From contig NZ_MDEB01000001.1 of assembly GCF_002939945.1 (NCBI RefSeq), positions 919,606 to 983,605 of the forward strand: a DNA stretch of 64,000 nucleotides. Reading direction: 5' to 3'. Positions within the stretch are counted from its first letter, which is position 1; each line of letters starts with the position of its first letter. The DNA comes from Xanthomonas arboricola pv. populi (GTDB taxonomy: Bacteria; Pseudomonadota; Gammaproteobacteria; Xanthomonadales; Xanthomonadaceae). Shown piece by piece: positions 1 to 10,631 of this stretch. The translations under genes and the position numbers were made by a program. Below the pieces are notes generated by a model. That model ran no database searches. It was not told the origin of the DNA and saw only the letters and a list, made by a program, of their open reading frames with translations.

Positions 1-220
1 AAACGCGCGACTTGGTGACCACCGGCTTCTGACCGGAGATCTTGGACATGTCGGCGACCGCATTCTCAAGAATCTTCTTGTTGGTAGCCGCCTCGCCCAC
101 GCCCATGTTGAGCGTGACCTTGACCAGCTTCGGCACTTCCATCGGATTGGTGTAGCCGAATTCCTTCATCAGGGCCGGCACCACGTTTTCCTTGTAAAAC
201 TTTTCGAGACGAGTGTTCAT
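1..220 (-). CDS. rplE: 50S ribosomal protein L5, partial
   Basis: L5 binds 5S rRNA in the central protuberance of the large subunit. Only the first 73 or so codons are present; the gene runs off the left edge. The N-terminus begins [20 protein letters not shown], which is typical L5. The start is an ATG preceded by AGGA at about 8 bases. It follows rplX by 11 bases and belongs to the S10/spc ribosomal cluster, whose order here (S10 to L5) is the standard bacterial one. Confidence 0.96.
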
Positions 221-231
221 GATCGCATTCC

Positions 232-549
232 TCAGGCGTCGAGCGCCTCACCGCTGGAGCGGAACACACGCAATTTGCGTCCATCCTCCAGCACCTTGAA
301 GCCAACGCGCTCGCCCTTGCCGGTTGCCGGATTGACGATATTGACGTTGGAGATATGGATCGACGCTTCACGCTCGACCACGCCGCCGGCGACACCCGCC
401 TGCGGGTTCGGCTTGGTGTGGCGCTTGATGACGTTGGCATTGGAGACGATCACGCGATCGCCGTCCACACGCACAACTTCACCCTGCTTACCCTTGTCCT
501 TGCCGGTGTTGATGACGACCTGGTCGCCCTTCTTGATACGGTTAGCCAT
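232..549 (-). CDS. rplX: 50S ribosomal protein L24
   Basis: L24 is an early assembly protein of the large subunit that binds the 5' region of 23S rRNA. The 105-residue product is full length and opens with the KOW-type segment ([19 protein letters not shown], about residues 7-25) that defines the family. It lies between rplN and rplE in the conserved order, with short gaps on both sides, so it is cotranscribed from the promoters upstream of rpsJ. Confidence 0.97.
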
Positions 550-564
550 GTATATGTCCTCCGC

Positions 565-933
565 TCACAGCACTTCGGGAGCGAGCGAGACGATCTTCAT
601 GAACTTCTCGGAACGCAGCTCGCGCGTCACCGGCCCGAAGATGCGGGTCCCGATCGGCTCCTGCTTATTGTTCAACAGCACAGCGGCGTTGCCATCGAAG
701 CGGATCAGCGAACCGTCGGGACGGCGCACACCCTTGCGGGTACGCACCACGACGGCGTCGTAGACTTCGCCCTTCTTGACCTTGCCACGCGGAATGGCGT
801 CCTTGACGGTCACCTTGATGATGTCGCCAATGTGTGCGTAGCGGCGCTTGGAGCCGCCCAGCACCTTGATGCACATCACTTCCTTGGCACCCGAATTGTC
901 GGCGACATCGAGGTAGCTCTGCATCTGGATCAT
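565..933 (-). CDS. rplN: 50S ribosomal protein L14
   Basis: L14 sits at the subunit interface and contributes to intersubunit bridges. The 122-residue length is the family norm, and the N-terminus [20 protein letters not shown] is the universal L14 signature. It lies 15 bases from rpsQ. The order rpsQ-rplN-rplX-rplE marks the E. coli spc operon start, but no terminator or new promoter is obvious between rpsQ and rplN, so read-through from the S10 promoter is likely. Confidence 0.98.
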
Positions 934-947
934 GATTCAGATCTCCC

Positions 948-1217
948 TTATTCGGCCGAACGGGTGACGATTTCGACCACCCGCCAGTTCTTGGTCTTGG
1001 ACATTGGAGCAATCTCGGTCACACGCACGACGTCGCCTTCGTTGCAGGCATTGTCGGCATCGTGTGCGTGAAGCTTGGACGAGCGCTTGATGTACTTACC
1101 GTACAACGGGTGCTTGACCTGGCGCTCCACCAACACGGTGACCGTCTTGTCCATCTTGTTGCTGACGACACGGCCTTCGACCGTGCGCAGCGCTTGCTTT
1201 TCGTTGTTGTCGCTCAT
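948..1217 (-). CDS. rpsQ: 30S ribosomal protein S17
   Basis: S17 is a primary 16S rRNA-binding protein of the small subunit body. The 89-residue protein contains the S17 OB-fold hallmarks: [19 protein letters not shown] near residues 15-33 and KLHAHD around residue 48. It follows rpmC by about 11 bases, in the standard rplP-rpmC-rpsQ order. Confidence 0.97.
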   Translation of the reverse strand: MSDNNEKQALRTVEGRVVSNKMDKTVTVLVERQVKHPLYGKYIKRSSKLHAHDADNACNEGDVVRVTEIAPMSKTKNWRVVEIVTRSAE

Positions 1218-1228
1218 CGCGGCCGTCC

Positions 1229-1414
1229 TTACTTGGTGCTGCCGAGCAGGTACTTGACGCGAGCAATCTCGCGGCGCACCCGGCGGGTATCGTGGGTCTT
1301 CGGCAGCTGGCCGGTGACCTGCTGCATACGGAGCGAGAACTGCTCCTTACGCAGATCGGTCAGGTGGGCCTTCAGTTCGTCAGCCGACTTCTCGCGGAGT
1401 TGTTTGATATCCAT
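1229..1414 (-). CDS. rpmC: 50S ribosomal protein L29
   Basis: L29 is a small helical large-subunit protein near the peptide exit tunnel, where it helps form the docking site for nascent-chain factors. The 61-residue product starts [18 protein letters not shown], which is diagnostic. Its ATG overlaps the rplP stop by one base (TGATG), implying translational coupling with L16. Confidence 0.97.
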   Translation of the reverse strand: MDIKQLREKSADELKAHLTDLRKEQFSLRMQQVTGQLPKTHDTRRVRREIARVKYLLGSTK

Positions 1415-1827
1415 CAGCGCACCGTCCGGGTCACGAAAGTGGTGGTCACCGACAATTTCGCGGCAGCAAGGCGGAACGCCTCACGTGCGATATCTTCGGG
1501 AATACCCTCGATTTCATAGATCATGCGGCCCGGCTGAATCTGCGCGACCCAGTACTCCACGTTGCCCTTACCGGAGCCCATGCGGACTTCGATCGGCTTC
1601 TTGGTGATCGGCTTGTCGGGGAACACACGAATCCACATCTTGCCGCCCTTTTTGACGTGGCGGCTGATCGTACGACGTGCTGCTTCAATCTGACGCGCGG
1701 TCAGCTGACCGTGCGCCGTTGCCTTGAGGCCGTACTCGCCGAAGCTGACGGCGTTTCCGCTCCATGCCAGGCCGTCGTTACGGCCCTTGTGCATCTTGCG
1801 GTATTTGGTTCGCTTGGGTTGCAACAT
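1414..1827 (-). CDS. rplP: 50S ribosomal protein L16
   Basis: L16 stabilises tRNA positioning near the peptidyl transferase centre. The protein is 137 residues, the usual size, and begins [17 protein letters not shown], the canonical L16 start. It follows rpsC by only 5 bases and overlaps rpmC by one base at its 3' end, so the three genes form a tight translational unit. Confidence 0.98.
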
Positions 1828-1832
1828 TGCCG

Positions 1833-2567
1833 TTACCTCGCTTCACGAGCCGGGCGCGAAGGACGGTCACCACGGTCGCCGCGATCATTACGATCGTTGC
1901 GCGGGCTGTCGTCCTGCTTCTCCTGGCCAACCTGGGAGAAGTCGAAGACCTCACCCTTATAGATCCAGACCTTGATGCCGATGATGCCGTACGTCGTGGA
2001 CGCCTCGGCAAAACCGTAATCGATGTCGGCACGTAGCGTGTGCAGCGGCACGCGGCCTTCGCGGTACCACTCCGAACGGGCGATTTCCGCACCGTTGAGG
2101 CGGCCAGCCACATTGATCTTGATGCCCAGGGCACCCAAGCGCATCGCGTTGCCGACCGAGCGCTTCATTGCACGACGGAACATGATGCGACGCTCAAGCT
2201 GCTGCGCGATCGATTCGGCAACCAGCTGCGCGTCCAGCTCCGGCTTGCGCACTTCGGTGACGTTGATATGGGCAGGAACACCCATCATCGCACTCACTTC
2301 CTTACGCAGCTTTTCGATGTCCTCGCCACGCTTGCCGATCACCACGCCCGGACGGGCGGTGTGAATGGTCACGCGGGCGGTTTTGGCAGGGCGCTCGATC
2401 AAGATCTTGCTGATACCTGCCTGCGCGAGCTTCTTGCGCAGCATTTCACGCACTTTCAGGTCGGCTGCCAGATAAGCGGCGAAGTCGGCCTTGCTTGCGT
2501 ACCACTTGGAATTCCAGTCCTTGGCGATGCCAAGGCGAATTCCAGTCGGATGAACTTTATGACCCAT
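1833..2567 (-). CDS. rpsC: 30S ribosomal protein S3
   Basis: S3 forms part of the mRNA entry channel. The KH domain ([16 protein letters not shown], about residues 72-87) and the C-terminal S3 domain are both present. The product is 244 residues, slightly longer than the E. coli protein (233), because of a low-complexity, highly charged C-terminal tail rich in Asn, Asp, Arg and Gly (about residues 221-240). That tail is probably disordered. The gene lies between rplV and rplP as expected. Confidence 0.98.
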
Positions 2568-2584
2568 GGTCTTTTCCTTTCCGC

Positions 2585-2920
2585 TTACTTGGCGGCGCCG
2601 ACAATCACAGTGATGTGACTGGTGCGCTTGAGGATGCGGGTACCGCGGCCTTTCGCCCGCGCCATGAAACGCTTCAGGGAGGGACCTTCATCAACCATGA
2701 TGGTCTTGACCTTCAGCTCGTCGACATCCGCGCCCTGATTGTTCTCGGCATTGGCAATAGCCGACTCCACAACCTTTTTGATCAGGTGCGCAGCCTTTTT
2801 GTCCGAGAACTTCAGCAGATTGACCGCACGTTCGGCGGACAGTCCACGCACCTGGTCAGCGACCAGGCGGGCCTTCTGCGGGGAGATGCGCGCGGTGCGC
2901 AGGATTGCTTTCGCTTCCAT
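2585..2920 (-). CDS. rplV: 50S ribosomal protein L22
   Basis: L22 lines the nascent-peptide tunnel. Two in-frame ATGs lie six bases apart (2926 and 2920). The GGGAG ribosome-binding site is only 2-4 bases from the first but about 8 from the second, so the start at 2920 is preferred. It gives a 111-residue protein beginning [20 protein letters not shown], the usual length. It sits between rpsS and rpsC in the conserved order. Confidence 0.96.
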   Translation of the reverse strand: MEAKAILRTARISPQKARLVADQVRGLSAERAVNLLKFSDKKAAHLIKKVVESAIANAENNQGADVDELKVKTIMVDEGPSLKRFMARAKGRGTRILKRTSHITVIVGAAK

Positions 2921-2933
2921 CGTCATCTCTCCC

Positions 2934-3203
2934 TTACCTGCTCGACTTCTTGTCGCCACCGTGACCCTTGAAGGTCCGGGTGACGGCAAATTCGCCGAGC
3001 TTGTGGCCGACCATATTCTCGTTGACGAGCACCGGAATGTGGTTCTTGCCGTTATGCACGGCGATGGTGATGCCTACCATTTCCGGCAGGATCATCGAAC
3101 GGCGCGACCAGGTCTTGATCGGCTTCTTGCTACCCGCAGCGGACTCCACCTTCTTTGCAAGGTGGTGATCGACGAACGGGCCCTTCTTGAGTGAACGTGC
3201 CAT
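2934..3203 (-). CDS. rpsS: 30S ribosomal protein S19
   Basis: S19 lies in the small-subunit head, contacts S13 and helps hold A- and P-site tRNA. The 89-residue sequence begins [15 protein letters not shown] and contains the conserved [22 protein letters not shown] segment (about residues 58-76). It follows rplB by six bases. Confidence 0.98.
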   Translation of the reverse strand: MARSLKKGPFVDHHLAKKVESAAGSKKPIKTWSRRSMILPEMVGITIAVHNGKNHIPVLVNENMVGHKLGEFAVTRTFKGHGGDKKSSR

Positions 3204-3209
3204 GGTCGA

Positions 3210-4037
3210 TTAGCCCCTACGATCGCGGACGATGAATTGCTGGGTGCGCTTGTTCTTGCGCGTCTTGTAACCCTTGGTCGGAACACCCCACGGGGTGACC
3301 GGATGCGGATTACCCTGGCCAGCCTTGGCCTCACCACCACCGTGCGGGTGATCGACCGGGTTCATGGCCGCACCGCGAACGGTCGGACGAACACCGCGCC
3401 AGCGCTTGGCGCCAGCCTTGCCCAGCTTCTCGAGGTTGTGCTCGTCGTTGCCGACTTCGCCGATGGTAGCGCGGCACTCGACCGGCACCTTGCGCATTTC
3501 GCCCGAGCGCAGACGCAGCGTGGCATAGATGCCTTCGCGAGCGACCAGCTGGACGGCTGCACCGGCAGCACGTGCGATCTGAGCGCCCTTACCCGGCTTC
3601 AGCTCGATACCGTGGACCGTCGTACCGACCGGAATGTTGCGCAGCGGCAGCGTGTTGCCGGTCTTGATCGGTGCGTTGGCACCGGCAATGACCTGATCGC
3701 CAGCCTTCAAGCCCTTGGGGGCGATGATGTAGCGACGCTCGCCGTCGACGTAGCACAGCAGGGCGATATGAGCGGTACGGTTCGGATCGTATTCGATCCG
3801 CTCCACACGCGCCGGAATGCCTTCCTTGTTGCGCTTGAAGTCGATGATGCGGTAGTGCTGCTTATGCCCACCACCGACGTGACGCACGGTGATGCGGCCA
3901 TGGTGGTTACGACCACCGGACTTGCTCTGCGAGTCGAGCAGCGCCGCGTGCGGTGCGCCCTTGTGCAGATCGGGAGTAACCACGCGCACGGCGGAACGAC
4001 GGCCGGGAGAGGTGGGTTTGAACTTCATCAATGGCAT
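3210..4037 (-). CDS. rplB: 50S ribosomal protein L2
   Basis: L2 is needed for subunit association and peptidyl transferase activity. The 275-residue protein carries the C-terminal signature around [14 protein letters not shown] (about residues 225-238), including the universally conserved catalytic-centre histidine. It is ten bases downstream of rplW. Its size matches the family. Confidence 0.98.
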
Positions 4038-4047
4038 GGGATGGACC

Positions 4048-4347
4048 TCAGGCCTTGGCCGTTACGTCGATGGACTGACCATCAACCAAGCGGACGTACG
4101 CCTTGCGCCAATTGCCACGGCTGCCAGCACGGTTACGGAAGGACTTGCTCTTGCCCTTGACGTTGACCACGTTGACCGCTTTGACCTTGACGTCGAACAG
4201 CTGCTCAACCGCGGCTTTTACATCGGCCTTGGTGGCTTCGTTCGAAACTTCGAAGACATACTGGTTGGAGATTTCCTGCAGGCGCGCGGTCTTTTCGGAG
4301 ACTCGCGGAGCACGCAGCACGCTGAAGATTTTTTCGTTGCTGCTCAT
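4048..4347 (-). CDS. rplW: 50S ribosomal protein L23
   Basis: L23 surrounds the exit tunnel and docks trigger factor and SRP. The reading frame could extend three codons upstream, but the ATG at 4347 gives [19 protein letters not shown] (99 residues) and overlaps the rplD stop as ATGA, the usual coupling signal. I therefore take it as the start. Confidence 0.95.
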
Positions 4348-4949
4348 GCCAGCCACTCCTCGATCTTCTTGACCGCATCGGCGGTGATCACGACCGTATC
4401 GGCCCCGACCAGAGCGACCGGATCCAGACCCTGCACGTCGCGCACCTGCACATACGGCAGATTGCGAGCGGACAGATACAGGTGCTCGGACGCTTCCTCG
4501 GTGACGATCAGCGGGCGCTTGCCCACATCCAGTCCCTTCAACTTCTCGATCAGACCCTGCGTCTTGGTGGTTTCGACGTCGAACGCATCGACGATCATCA
4601 GGCGACCCTGGCGGTTAAGCTCAGAGAAGATCGCGCAGATGGCCGCACGGTACATCTTGCGGTTGACTTTCTGTTCGAAGCTGCGCGGCTTGGCCGCGAA
4701 GGTCGCGCCGCCGCCGACGAAGATCGGAGCCGTCAGCGCGCCATGACGCGCACCGCCGCCCTTCTGCTTCTTCGACTTCTTGGTCGTGCCCGCAACTTCC
4801 GAACGCGTCTTCTGTGCCTTGGTACCAGCGCGACCGGCATTGCGATAAGCGACGACAACCTGGTGAACCAGATCTTCGCTGAATTCGCGACCGAACACGG
4901 CATCGGAGACCGAGACCTTGTTGTTGCTACCCGTGATAACGAGTTCCAT
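4344..4949 (-). CDS. rplD: 50S ribosomal protein L4
   Basis: L4 contacts 23S rRNA around the tunnel; in E. coli it also autoregulates the S10 operon through the leader. The 201-residue form starts at [16 protein letters not shown]; an ATG two codons upstream is too close to the ribosome-binding site (GGAGAG). The conserved basic loop [14 protein letters not shown] lies near residue 60. Its stop overlaps the rplW start by four bases. Whether this L4 represses its own leader, as in enteric bacteria, cannot be told. Confidence 0.96.
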
Positions 4950-4961
4950 CGTCATCTCTCC

Positions 4962-5612
4962 TTATGCCTTGCTCGCCGGACGGACGATCACGTCGCCACC
5001 AGCTGCGCCAGGCACGGCGCCGCGGATAGCAATCAGACCACGCTCGACGTCGACCTTGACCACTTCCAGGTTCTGCGTGCTTTGCTGCACGGCGCCCATG
5101 TGGCCCGACATCTTCTTACCCGGGAAAACGCGACCCGGGGTCTGGCGCTGACCCAACGAACCCGGCGCGCGATGCGACAGCGAGTTACCGTGAGTTGCAT
5201 CGCCCATACGGAAGTTGTAGCGCTTGATGGTGCCCTGGAAACCCTTACCCTTGGTGACGCCCTGGACATCGACCTTTTGGCCAACCTCGAAGATGTCCGC
5301 CTTGATTTCGCCGCCGACGGCGAAATCGCCGAGCTGCGCATCTTCAACGCGGAATTCCCACAGGCCGCGACCCGCTTCCACCTTCGCTTTAGCGAAGTGG
5401 CCGGCAGCCGGCTTGTTGACCAGCGCGGCACGGCGGGCACCAACGGTAATCTGCACAGCGCTGTAGCCGTCAGCTTCGACGGTCTTGATCTGCGCGATGC
5501 GGTTTGGAGTTGCTTCGATCAGCGTGACCGGTACCGAGCGACCGTCTTCGGTGAAGACGCGGCTCATACCAGCCTTGCGGCCTACGAAGCCCAACGAATA
5601 TTTCTTCGTCAT
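4962..5612 (-). CDS. rplC: 50S ribosomal protein L3
   Basis: L3 is one of the first proteins to bind 23S rRNA. Near the middle it has an extended loop that reaches the peptidyl transferase centre ([20 protein letters not shown], about residues 151-170), including the Gln methylated by PrmB in related bacteria. The protein is 216 residues, slightly longer than the E. coli one. It is second in the S10 operon, 11 bases after rpsJ. Confidence 0.98.
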   Translation of the reverse strand: MTKKYSLGFVGRKAGMSRVFTEDGRSVPVTLIEATPNRIAQIKTVEADGYSAVQITVGARRAALVNKPAAGHFAKAKVEAGRGLWEFRVEDAQLGDFAVGGEIKADIFEVGQKVDVQGVTKGKGFQGTIKRYNFRMGDATHGNSLSHRAPGSLGQRQTPGRVFPGKKMSGHMGAVQQSTQNLEVVKVDVERGLIAIRGAVPGAAGGDVIVRPASKA

Positions 5613-5623
5613 GGTCGTAGTCC

Positions 5624-5935
5624 TCAGGTCAACTTGATCTGAACGTCGACGCCAGCCGCGAGTTCGAGCTTCATCAGCGCGTCCACGGTCTTGTCGTTCG
5701 GGTCGACGATATCGAGCACACGCTTGTGCGTGCGGGTTTCGTACTGGTCACGCGCATCCTTGTCGGCATGCGGGGATACGAGGATGGTGTAGCGTTCGAT
5801 CTTGGTCGGCAACGGGATCGGGCCACGCACTTGCGCGCCGGTCCGCCTAGCCGTTTCGACGATCTCGCTGGCCGAACGGTCGATCACACGAGGATCGAAC
5901 GCCTTCAACCGAATCCGGATCTTTTGTTCCGACAT
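5624..5935 (-). CDS. rpsJ: 30S ribosomal protein S10
   Basis: S10 is a small-subunit head protein that also pairs with NusB in transcription antitermination. The open frame extends further upstream, but the family start [19 protein letters not shown] at 5935 gives the standard 103 residues. This is the first gene of the operon; two promoters and a structured leader precede it. Confidence 0.97.
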   Translation of the reverse strand: MSEQKIRIRLKAFDPRVIDRSASEIVETARRTGAQVRGPIPLPTKIERYTILVSPHADKDARDQYETRTHKRVLDIVDPNDKTVDALMKLELAAGVDVQIKLT

Positions 5936-6096
5936 AACGGAAGCTTCCTTCATTAAAAGAGCGACGGGCAAGGCCTCTGGGATACCTGCCCCGATATTCC
6001 TGACGTAGATGAATTCGCCATGCATCCTGCCGACGAGGGCATTTCCTCCGCCCAAAAACTGAGGCAGACCGGTAAACCGGCCTGCCCAGACGGAAA
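5936..6096 (-). promoter_or_regulatory. 5' leader of the S10 operon with a 5'-end hairpin
   Basis: An untranslated leader of roughly 150 bases separates the proximal promoter from rpsJ. At its 5' end, 6064-6085 can form a 9-bp stem (one G-U pair) with a UUUA loop, close to the predicted transcription start. In E. coli the S10 leader mediates L4 autoregulation. No clear match to that structure is seen here, so any regulatory role is inference. Confidence 0.5.
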
Positions 6097-6125
6097 AGTA
6101 TAATGCGCAACAAGAGCACGGTCAA
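6097..6125 (-). promoter_or_regulatory. proximal sigma70-type promoter of the S10 operon
   Basis: Read on the minus strand: TTGACC at 6125-6120, a 17-base spacer, and TATACT at 6102-6097. Both hexamers match consensus at five of six positions, with ideal spacing. It points into rpsJ, about 160 bases away, and is downstream of the tuf terminator. Confidence 0.8.
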
Positions 6126-6246
6126 CAACGCGTGAGTTGTTGAGTGCTCCATGCAACGCGACCTTCCCGGTCTGGCGAACACGAGCGGCATCCTGCCGTT
6201 CTTTTCGCTGTAACTCAGCGCCCTACCCAGGGACACCGAGCCGCGC

Positions 6247-6275
6247 ATTATAGCGACGGCTTTTTATCTGCGCAA
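6247..6275 (-). promoter_or_regulatory. distal sigma70-type promoter of the S10 operon
   Basis: Read on the minus strand: TTGCGC at 6275-6270, a 17-base spacer, and a perfect TATAAT at 6252-6247. It is about 150 bases upstream of the proximal promoter and 55 bases past the tuf terminator. Tandem promoters fit the high demand for ribosomal protein mRNA. Confidence 0.7.
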
Positions 6276-6330
6276 GCATTCTGGTCCGTCAATACGCTAT
6301 TGCCCGTACATCCGTCCGATCTGGCGCATA

Positions 6331-6358
6331 AAAAAGGGCCGGCTCGCGCCGACCCTTC
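6331..6358 (-). terminator. intrinsic terminator after tuf
   Basis: On the minus strand AAGGGTCGGC pairs with GCCGGCCCTT (one G-U pair) around a GCGA tetraloop, followed by a run of T. It lies about 45 bases after the tuf stop and separates the tRNA-tuf transcript from the S10 operon promoters. Confidence 0.88.
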
Positions 6359-6400
6359 CTCTAGCAGATCCAGCGACTGAAAGCCGCCGGGCTGCAGGAC

Positions 6401-7591
<1,191 letters not shown>

Positions 7592-7637
7592 GGGTGCGTG
7601 TCTCGGTAATCGTTTGGAGTTGAAGACGATTGAGTAG

Positions 7638-7713
7638 TGGTGCTCACGAAAGGAATCGAACCTTCGACCTCCTCCTTACCAAGGAGGTGCTCTACCGACT
7701 GAGCTACGTGAGC
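7638..7713 (-). tRNA. tRNA-Thr (GGT)
   Basis: The minus strand folds as a tRNA: acceptor GCTCACG/CGTGAGC, D-arm with AGTCGGTA, anticodon stem CCTCC/GGAGG with loop TTGGTAA (anticodon GGT), T-arm with TTCGATT, discriminator A and an encoded CCA. It is 46 bases upstream of tuf, part of a Tyr-Gly-Thr-tuf unit. Confidence 0.97.
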
Positions 7714-7746
7714 GAGTTTTGCATTATGCCATGCATTTGCGTTCAA

Positions 7747-7820
7747 TGGAGCGGGAGACGGGAATCGAACCCGCACCATCAGCTTGGAAGGCTGAGGTTC
7801 TACCGTTGAACTACTCCCGC
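7747..7820 (-). tRNA. tRNA-Gly (TCC)
   Basis: The minus strand folds as a tRNA with acceptor GCGGGAG/CTCCCGC, anticodon loop CTTCCAA (anticodon TCC), T-loop TTCGATT, discriminator T and an encoded CCA. It is the middle gene of the Tyr-Gly-Thr cluster. Confidence 0.97.
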
Positions 7821-7849
7821 GCCGGGAACTGCATGCCACAACGTGAAAC

Positions 7850-7935
7850 TGGTGGAGGGAGGTGGATTCGAACCACCGAAGGCGTAAGCCAGCAGATTTA
7901 CAGTCTGCCCCCGTTGGCCGCTTGGGTATCCCTCC
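7850..7935 (-). tRNA. tRNA-Tyr (GTA)
   Basis: The minus strand gives an 86-base class II tRNA: acceptor GGAGGGA/TCCCTCC, anticodon loop CTGTAAA (anticodon GTA), a long variable arm (about GCTGGCTTACGCC), T-loop TTCGAAT, discriminator A and an encoded CCA. It is first in the tRNA-tuf transcript. Confidence 0.97.
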
Positions 7936-7997
7936 AGCTTTTACTACCGGACCGGTGCGCGATGAAGCGAATTCGGTTCGGGGTGAAGCAGCCCGTT

Positions 7998-8026
7998 ATT
8001 TTGTTGTGGGACGCATGCAGTGTCAA
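7998..8026 (-). promoter_or_regulatory. promoter of the tRNA-Tyr/Gly/Thr-tuf operon
   Basis: On the minus strand a perfect TTGACA (8026-8021) and CAAAAT (8003-7998) are separated by 17 bases. The predicted start is about 55 bases before tRNA-Tyr. It lies just downstream of the ychF stop. Confidence 0.75.
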
Positions 8027-8089
8027 CAAAAATTTTGAACCAATCGTCTTCGCGAAAGACGCGCGACCATCGGGGTCGCACGCAGGCGA

Positions 8090-9181
8090 TCAGACGTTGA
8101 AGCGGAAGTGCAACACGTCGCCTTCCTGCACGCGGTATTCCTTGCCTTCCAGGCGCAGGCGCCCGGCATCGCGCGCACCGGCTTCGCCGCGGTGCTTGAT
8201 GAAGTCGTCGAAGCCGATCGTCTCGGCGCGAATGAAGCCCTTCTCGAAATCGGTATGGATCACCGCTGCCGCCTGCGGTGCGGTCGAGCCAGCCCTGACC
8301 GTCCACGCACGCACTTCCTTGACGCCGGCGGTGAAGTAGGTCTGCAGGCCAAGCAGCTTGTAGGCGGCGCGGATGACGCGATTCAGGCCCGGCTCGTCAA
8401 GGCCCAGATCGGCCAGGAAGGTGTCGCGGTCCTCGTCATCCAGCTGCGACAGCTCTTCTTCGATCGCTGCCGAGACCGGCACCACTTCCGCGCCTTCGGC
8501 CAACGCATGCCGACGTACCGCGTCCAGGTGCGGATTGTTCTCGAAACCATCCTCAAGCACGTTGGCGATGTACATCACCGGCTTGAGCGTCAACAGGAAC
8601 AGATCGCGCACCAGCGCCTTTTCATCGTCGTCCAGACCGGCTGCACGCCCCGCCTTGCCGTCAGCCAGCACGGCCTGCAATTTGGCCAGCACCGGCTTGC
8701 GCGCCGCTGCATCCTTGTCGCCACCCTTGGCACTGCGCTCGGCACGGTTGAGCGCCTTTTCCACGCTGTCCAGATCGGCCAATGCCAGCTCGGTATCGAT
8801 GGTTTCGATATCGCTGATCGGGTCGACCTTGTTGTTCACATGGATGACGTCGTCGTTCTCGAAGCAACGCACCACGTGGGTGATCGCATCGACTTCGCGG
8901 ATATGCGCCAGGAACTTGTTGCCCAGCCCTTCGCCGCTTGCCGCACCCGCCACCAGGCCGGCGATATCGACGAACTCGACCGCAGTCGGAATCAGCTTCT
9001 GCGGCTTGACGATCTCAGCCAGCTGATTGAGGCGCGGATCCGGCACCGGCACGATGCCGACATTCGGCTCGATGGTGCAGAACGGGAAATTGGCCGCAGC
9101 GATGCCCGCCTTGGTCAGCGCATTGAACAGGGTCGACTTGCCGACGTTGGGCAGGCCGACGATGCCGCATTTGATACCCAT
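8090..9181 (-). CDS. ychF: redox-responsive ATPase YchF (Obg-family)
   Basis: YchF/OLA1 is a ribosome-associated P-loop NTPase that prefers ATP. From the ATG at 9181 the product is 363 residues, identical in length to E. coli YchF. It begins [20 protein letters not shown] with the Walker A motif, then has a central helical region and a C-terminal TGS domain (about residues 280-363). A longer frame would add 16 unconserved residues. It follows pth, as in E. coli. Confidence 0.97.
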   Translation of the reverse strand: MGIKCGIVGLPNVGKSTLFNALTKAGIAAANFPFCTIEPNVGIVPVPDPRLNQLAEIVKPQKLIPTAVEFVDIAGLVAGAASGEGLGNKFLAHIREVDAITHVVRCFENDDVIHVNNKVDPISDIETIDTELALADLDSVEKALNRAERSAKGGDKDAAARKPVLAKLQAVLADGKAGRAAGLDDDEKALVRDLFLLTLKPVMYIANVLEDGFENNPHLDAVRRHALAEGAEVVPVSAAIEEELSQLDDEDRDTFLADLGLDEPGLNRVIRAAYKLLGLQTYFTAGVKEVRAWTVRAGSTAPQAAAVIHTDFEKGFIRAETIGFDDFIKHRGEAGARDAGRLRLEGKEYRVQEGDVLHFRFNV

Positions 9182-9198
9182 GGGTTTTCCAGTGAATG

Positions 9199-9259
9199 GA
9201 GAATCGGGAATCGAGAATGGCAAGAGCAACGCTCATCCCATTCCCGATTCCCCATTCTC
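9199..9259. repeat. imperfect inverted repeat built from GGGAATC-type units
   Basis: Between ychF and pth, 9199-9220 and 9238-9259 form an imperfect stem of about 20 bases. The arms consist of the heptamer-like unit seen as a tandem array after oxyR (51674-51737). The right arm reaches the pth stop codon. It may act as a processing or attenuation hairpin between the two cotranscribed genes. Confidence 0.6.
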
Positions 9260-9837
9260 TATTTTTCCGTATGCAGGCGCTTCATCGCCTCGTTGAAATT
9301 ACCTTTCATTGCCAGCGGCAGTACATCGATGGCTGCGTCCACCGCAGTACCGATTGCCGCGTCGTCGTCGCGCCCTGCCCGTCCCAGCACCCATGGCACC
9401 ACGCGGTCCTTGTGGCCGGGATGACCGATGCCGACCCGCAAGCGATGAAATTTGCCATGCCCCAGCAGGCGAATGGTATCGCGCAGGCCGTTCTGGCCGC
9501 CGTGGCCGCCATCGAACTTGAGCCGTGCGATGCCTGGCGCCAGATCCAGTTCGTCGTGCGCAACGAGCAACTGCGCCGGCTCGATCTTCCAGAACCGCAA
9601 TGCGGCGGTGATCGATTTGCCACTGAGATTCATGAAGGTGGCCGGCTTGAGCAGCCAGACCGGCTGCCCGGCGATCTCGACCTTGGCGGTCTCGCCGAAC
9701 AACTTGGCATCCAGCCCCCAGCGCGCACCCTGGCGTTCGACGAGGGCATCGACGAAACGAAACCCGGCGTTGTGCCGGGTTTGCGCGTGTTCCGGACCCG
9801 GATTCCCGAGTCCGACAATCAGGCGGAGTGCAGACAT
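9259..9837 (-). CDS. pth: peptidyl-tRNA hydrolase
   Basis: Pth cleaves peptidyl-tRNA released by drop-off, recycling tRNA. The 192-residue protein carries GLGNPGPEHAQTRHNAGF near the N-terminus, with the catalytic His and neighbouring Asn. It also has the conserved FMNLSG and AHDELDL segments. The frame is open upstream, but the ATG at 9837 gives the family-length protein. Order rplY-pth-ychF is widely conserved. Confidence 0.97.
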   Translation of the reverse strand: MSALRLIVGLGNPGPEHAQTRHNAGFRFVDALVERQGARWGLDAKLFGETAKVEIAGQPVWLLKPATFMNLSGKSITAALRFWKIEPAQLLVAHDELDLAPGIARLKFDGGHGGQNGLRDTIRLLGHGKFHRLRVGIGHPGHKDRVVPWVLGRAGRDDDAAIGTAVDAAIDVLPLAMKGNFNEAMKRLHTEK

Positions 9838-9886
9838 GCCAGCGACCGCGGCCGATCCCGCGCAGTGCGAGGGATCGGCCGACGGC

Positions 9887-10522
9887 TTACTTGGTCTCGG
9901 CGCCTTCGCTGCCTTCTTCACCGGCAGCGTCTTCTTCTTCGATCCGCACGTGCTTGGCAGCAACCACCGCCACGTCGTGCTCCTTGCCCAACTTCAGCTC
10001 CGGAATTTCCACACCGGCCGGCAGCTTGATCTCGGACAAGTGGATCACATTGCCCACTTCCAGATCACCCAGGTCCACTTCGATGAACTCCGGCAGATCC
10101 TTCGGCAGGCAGACGACCTGAACTTCGTTCAGTTCGTGGGTGACGACCACTTCGCTGGACTTACCGGCCGGCGAGGCTGCTTCGTTGACGAAGTGCAGCG
10201 GGACAGCGGCGCTGAGCTTCTCGTTGGCGCTGACGCGCTGGAAGTCGATGTGGATGATCAGTTGCTTGAACGGATGGCGCTGCATGTCACGCAGCAGCAC
10301 CTGCTGCACATCGCCATTGAGGTTCAGGTCGAGGATCGACGAGTAGAACCACTCGTTCTGCTGGGCAAGCCAGATCTGCTCGTGGTTGAGCTGGATGCTG
10401 ACCGGCTCGAGTTCGCCACCGTAAACGATGGCCGGGATGACGCCAGCGTGACGTAGGCGGCGGCTCGCACCCTTCCCCTCGTTCGCGCGGCGCTCGACCT
10501 TGATTTCATGTGTCTTTGCCAT
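9887..10522 (-). CDS. rplY: 50S ribosomal protein L25/general stress protein Ctc
   Basis: This is the long (CTC/TL5) form of L25, 211 residues against 94 in E. coli. The N-terminal half (to about residue 95) binds 5S rRNA; the C-terminal half is a separate beta domain. The C-terminal 20 residues are very acidic (EEEDAAGEEGSEGAE), common in this family. It lies between prs and pth, a conserved neighbourhood. Confidence 0.96.
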   Translation of the reverse strand: MAKTHEIKVERRANEGKGASRRLRHAGVIPAIVYGGELEPVSIQLNHEQIWLAQQNEWFYSSILDLNLNGDVQQVLLRDMQRHPFKQLIIHIDFQRVSANEKLSAAVPLHFVNEAASPAGKSSEVVVTHELNEVQVVCLPKDLPEFIEVDLGDLEVGNVIHLSEIKLPAGVEIPELKLGKEHDVAVVAAKHVRIEEEDAAGEEGSEGAETK

Positions 10523-10631
10523 TGGATTTCACTACCTGGTTGGAATATCGCCTCGCGGCGATGAAGCGTCTCACCCGCGACCAGGAGAGACGGATTGCGG
10601 TACCCGGAATATCCGGGCGCCGAATGCGGAA

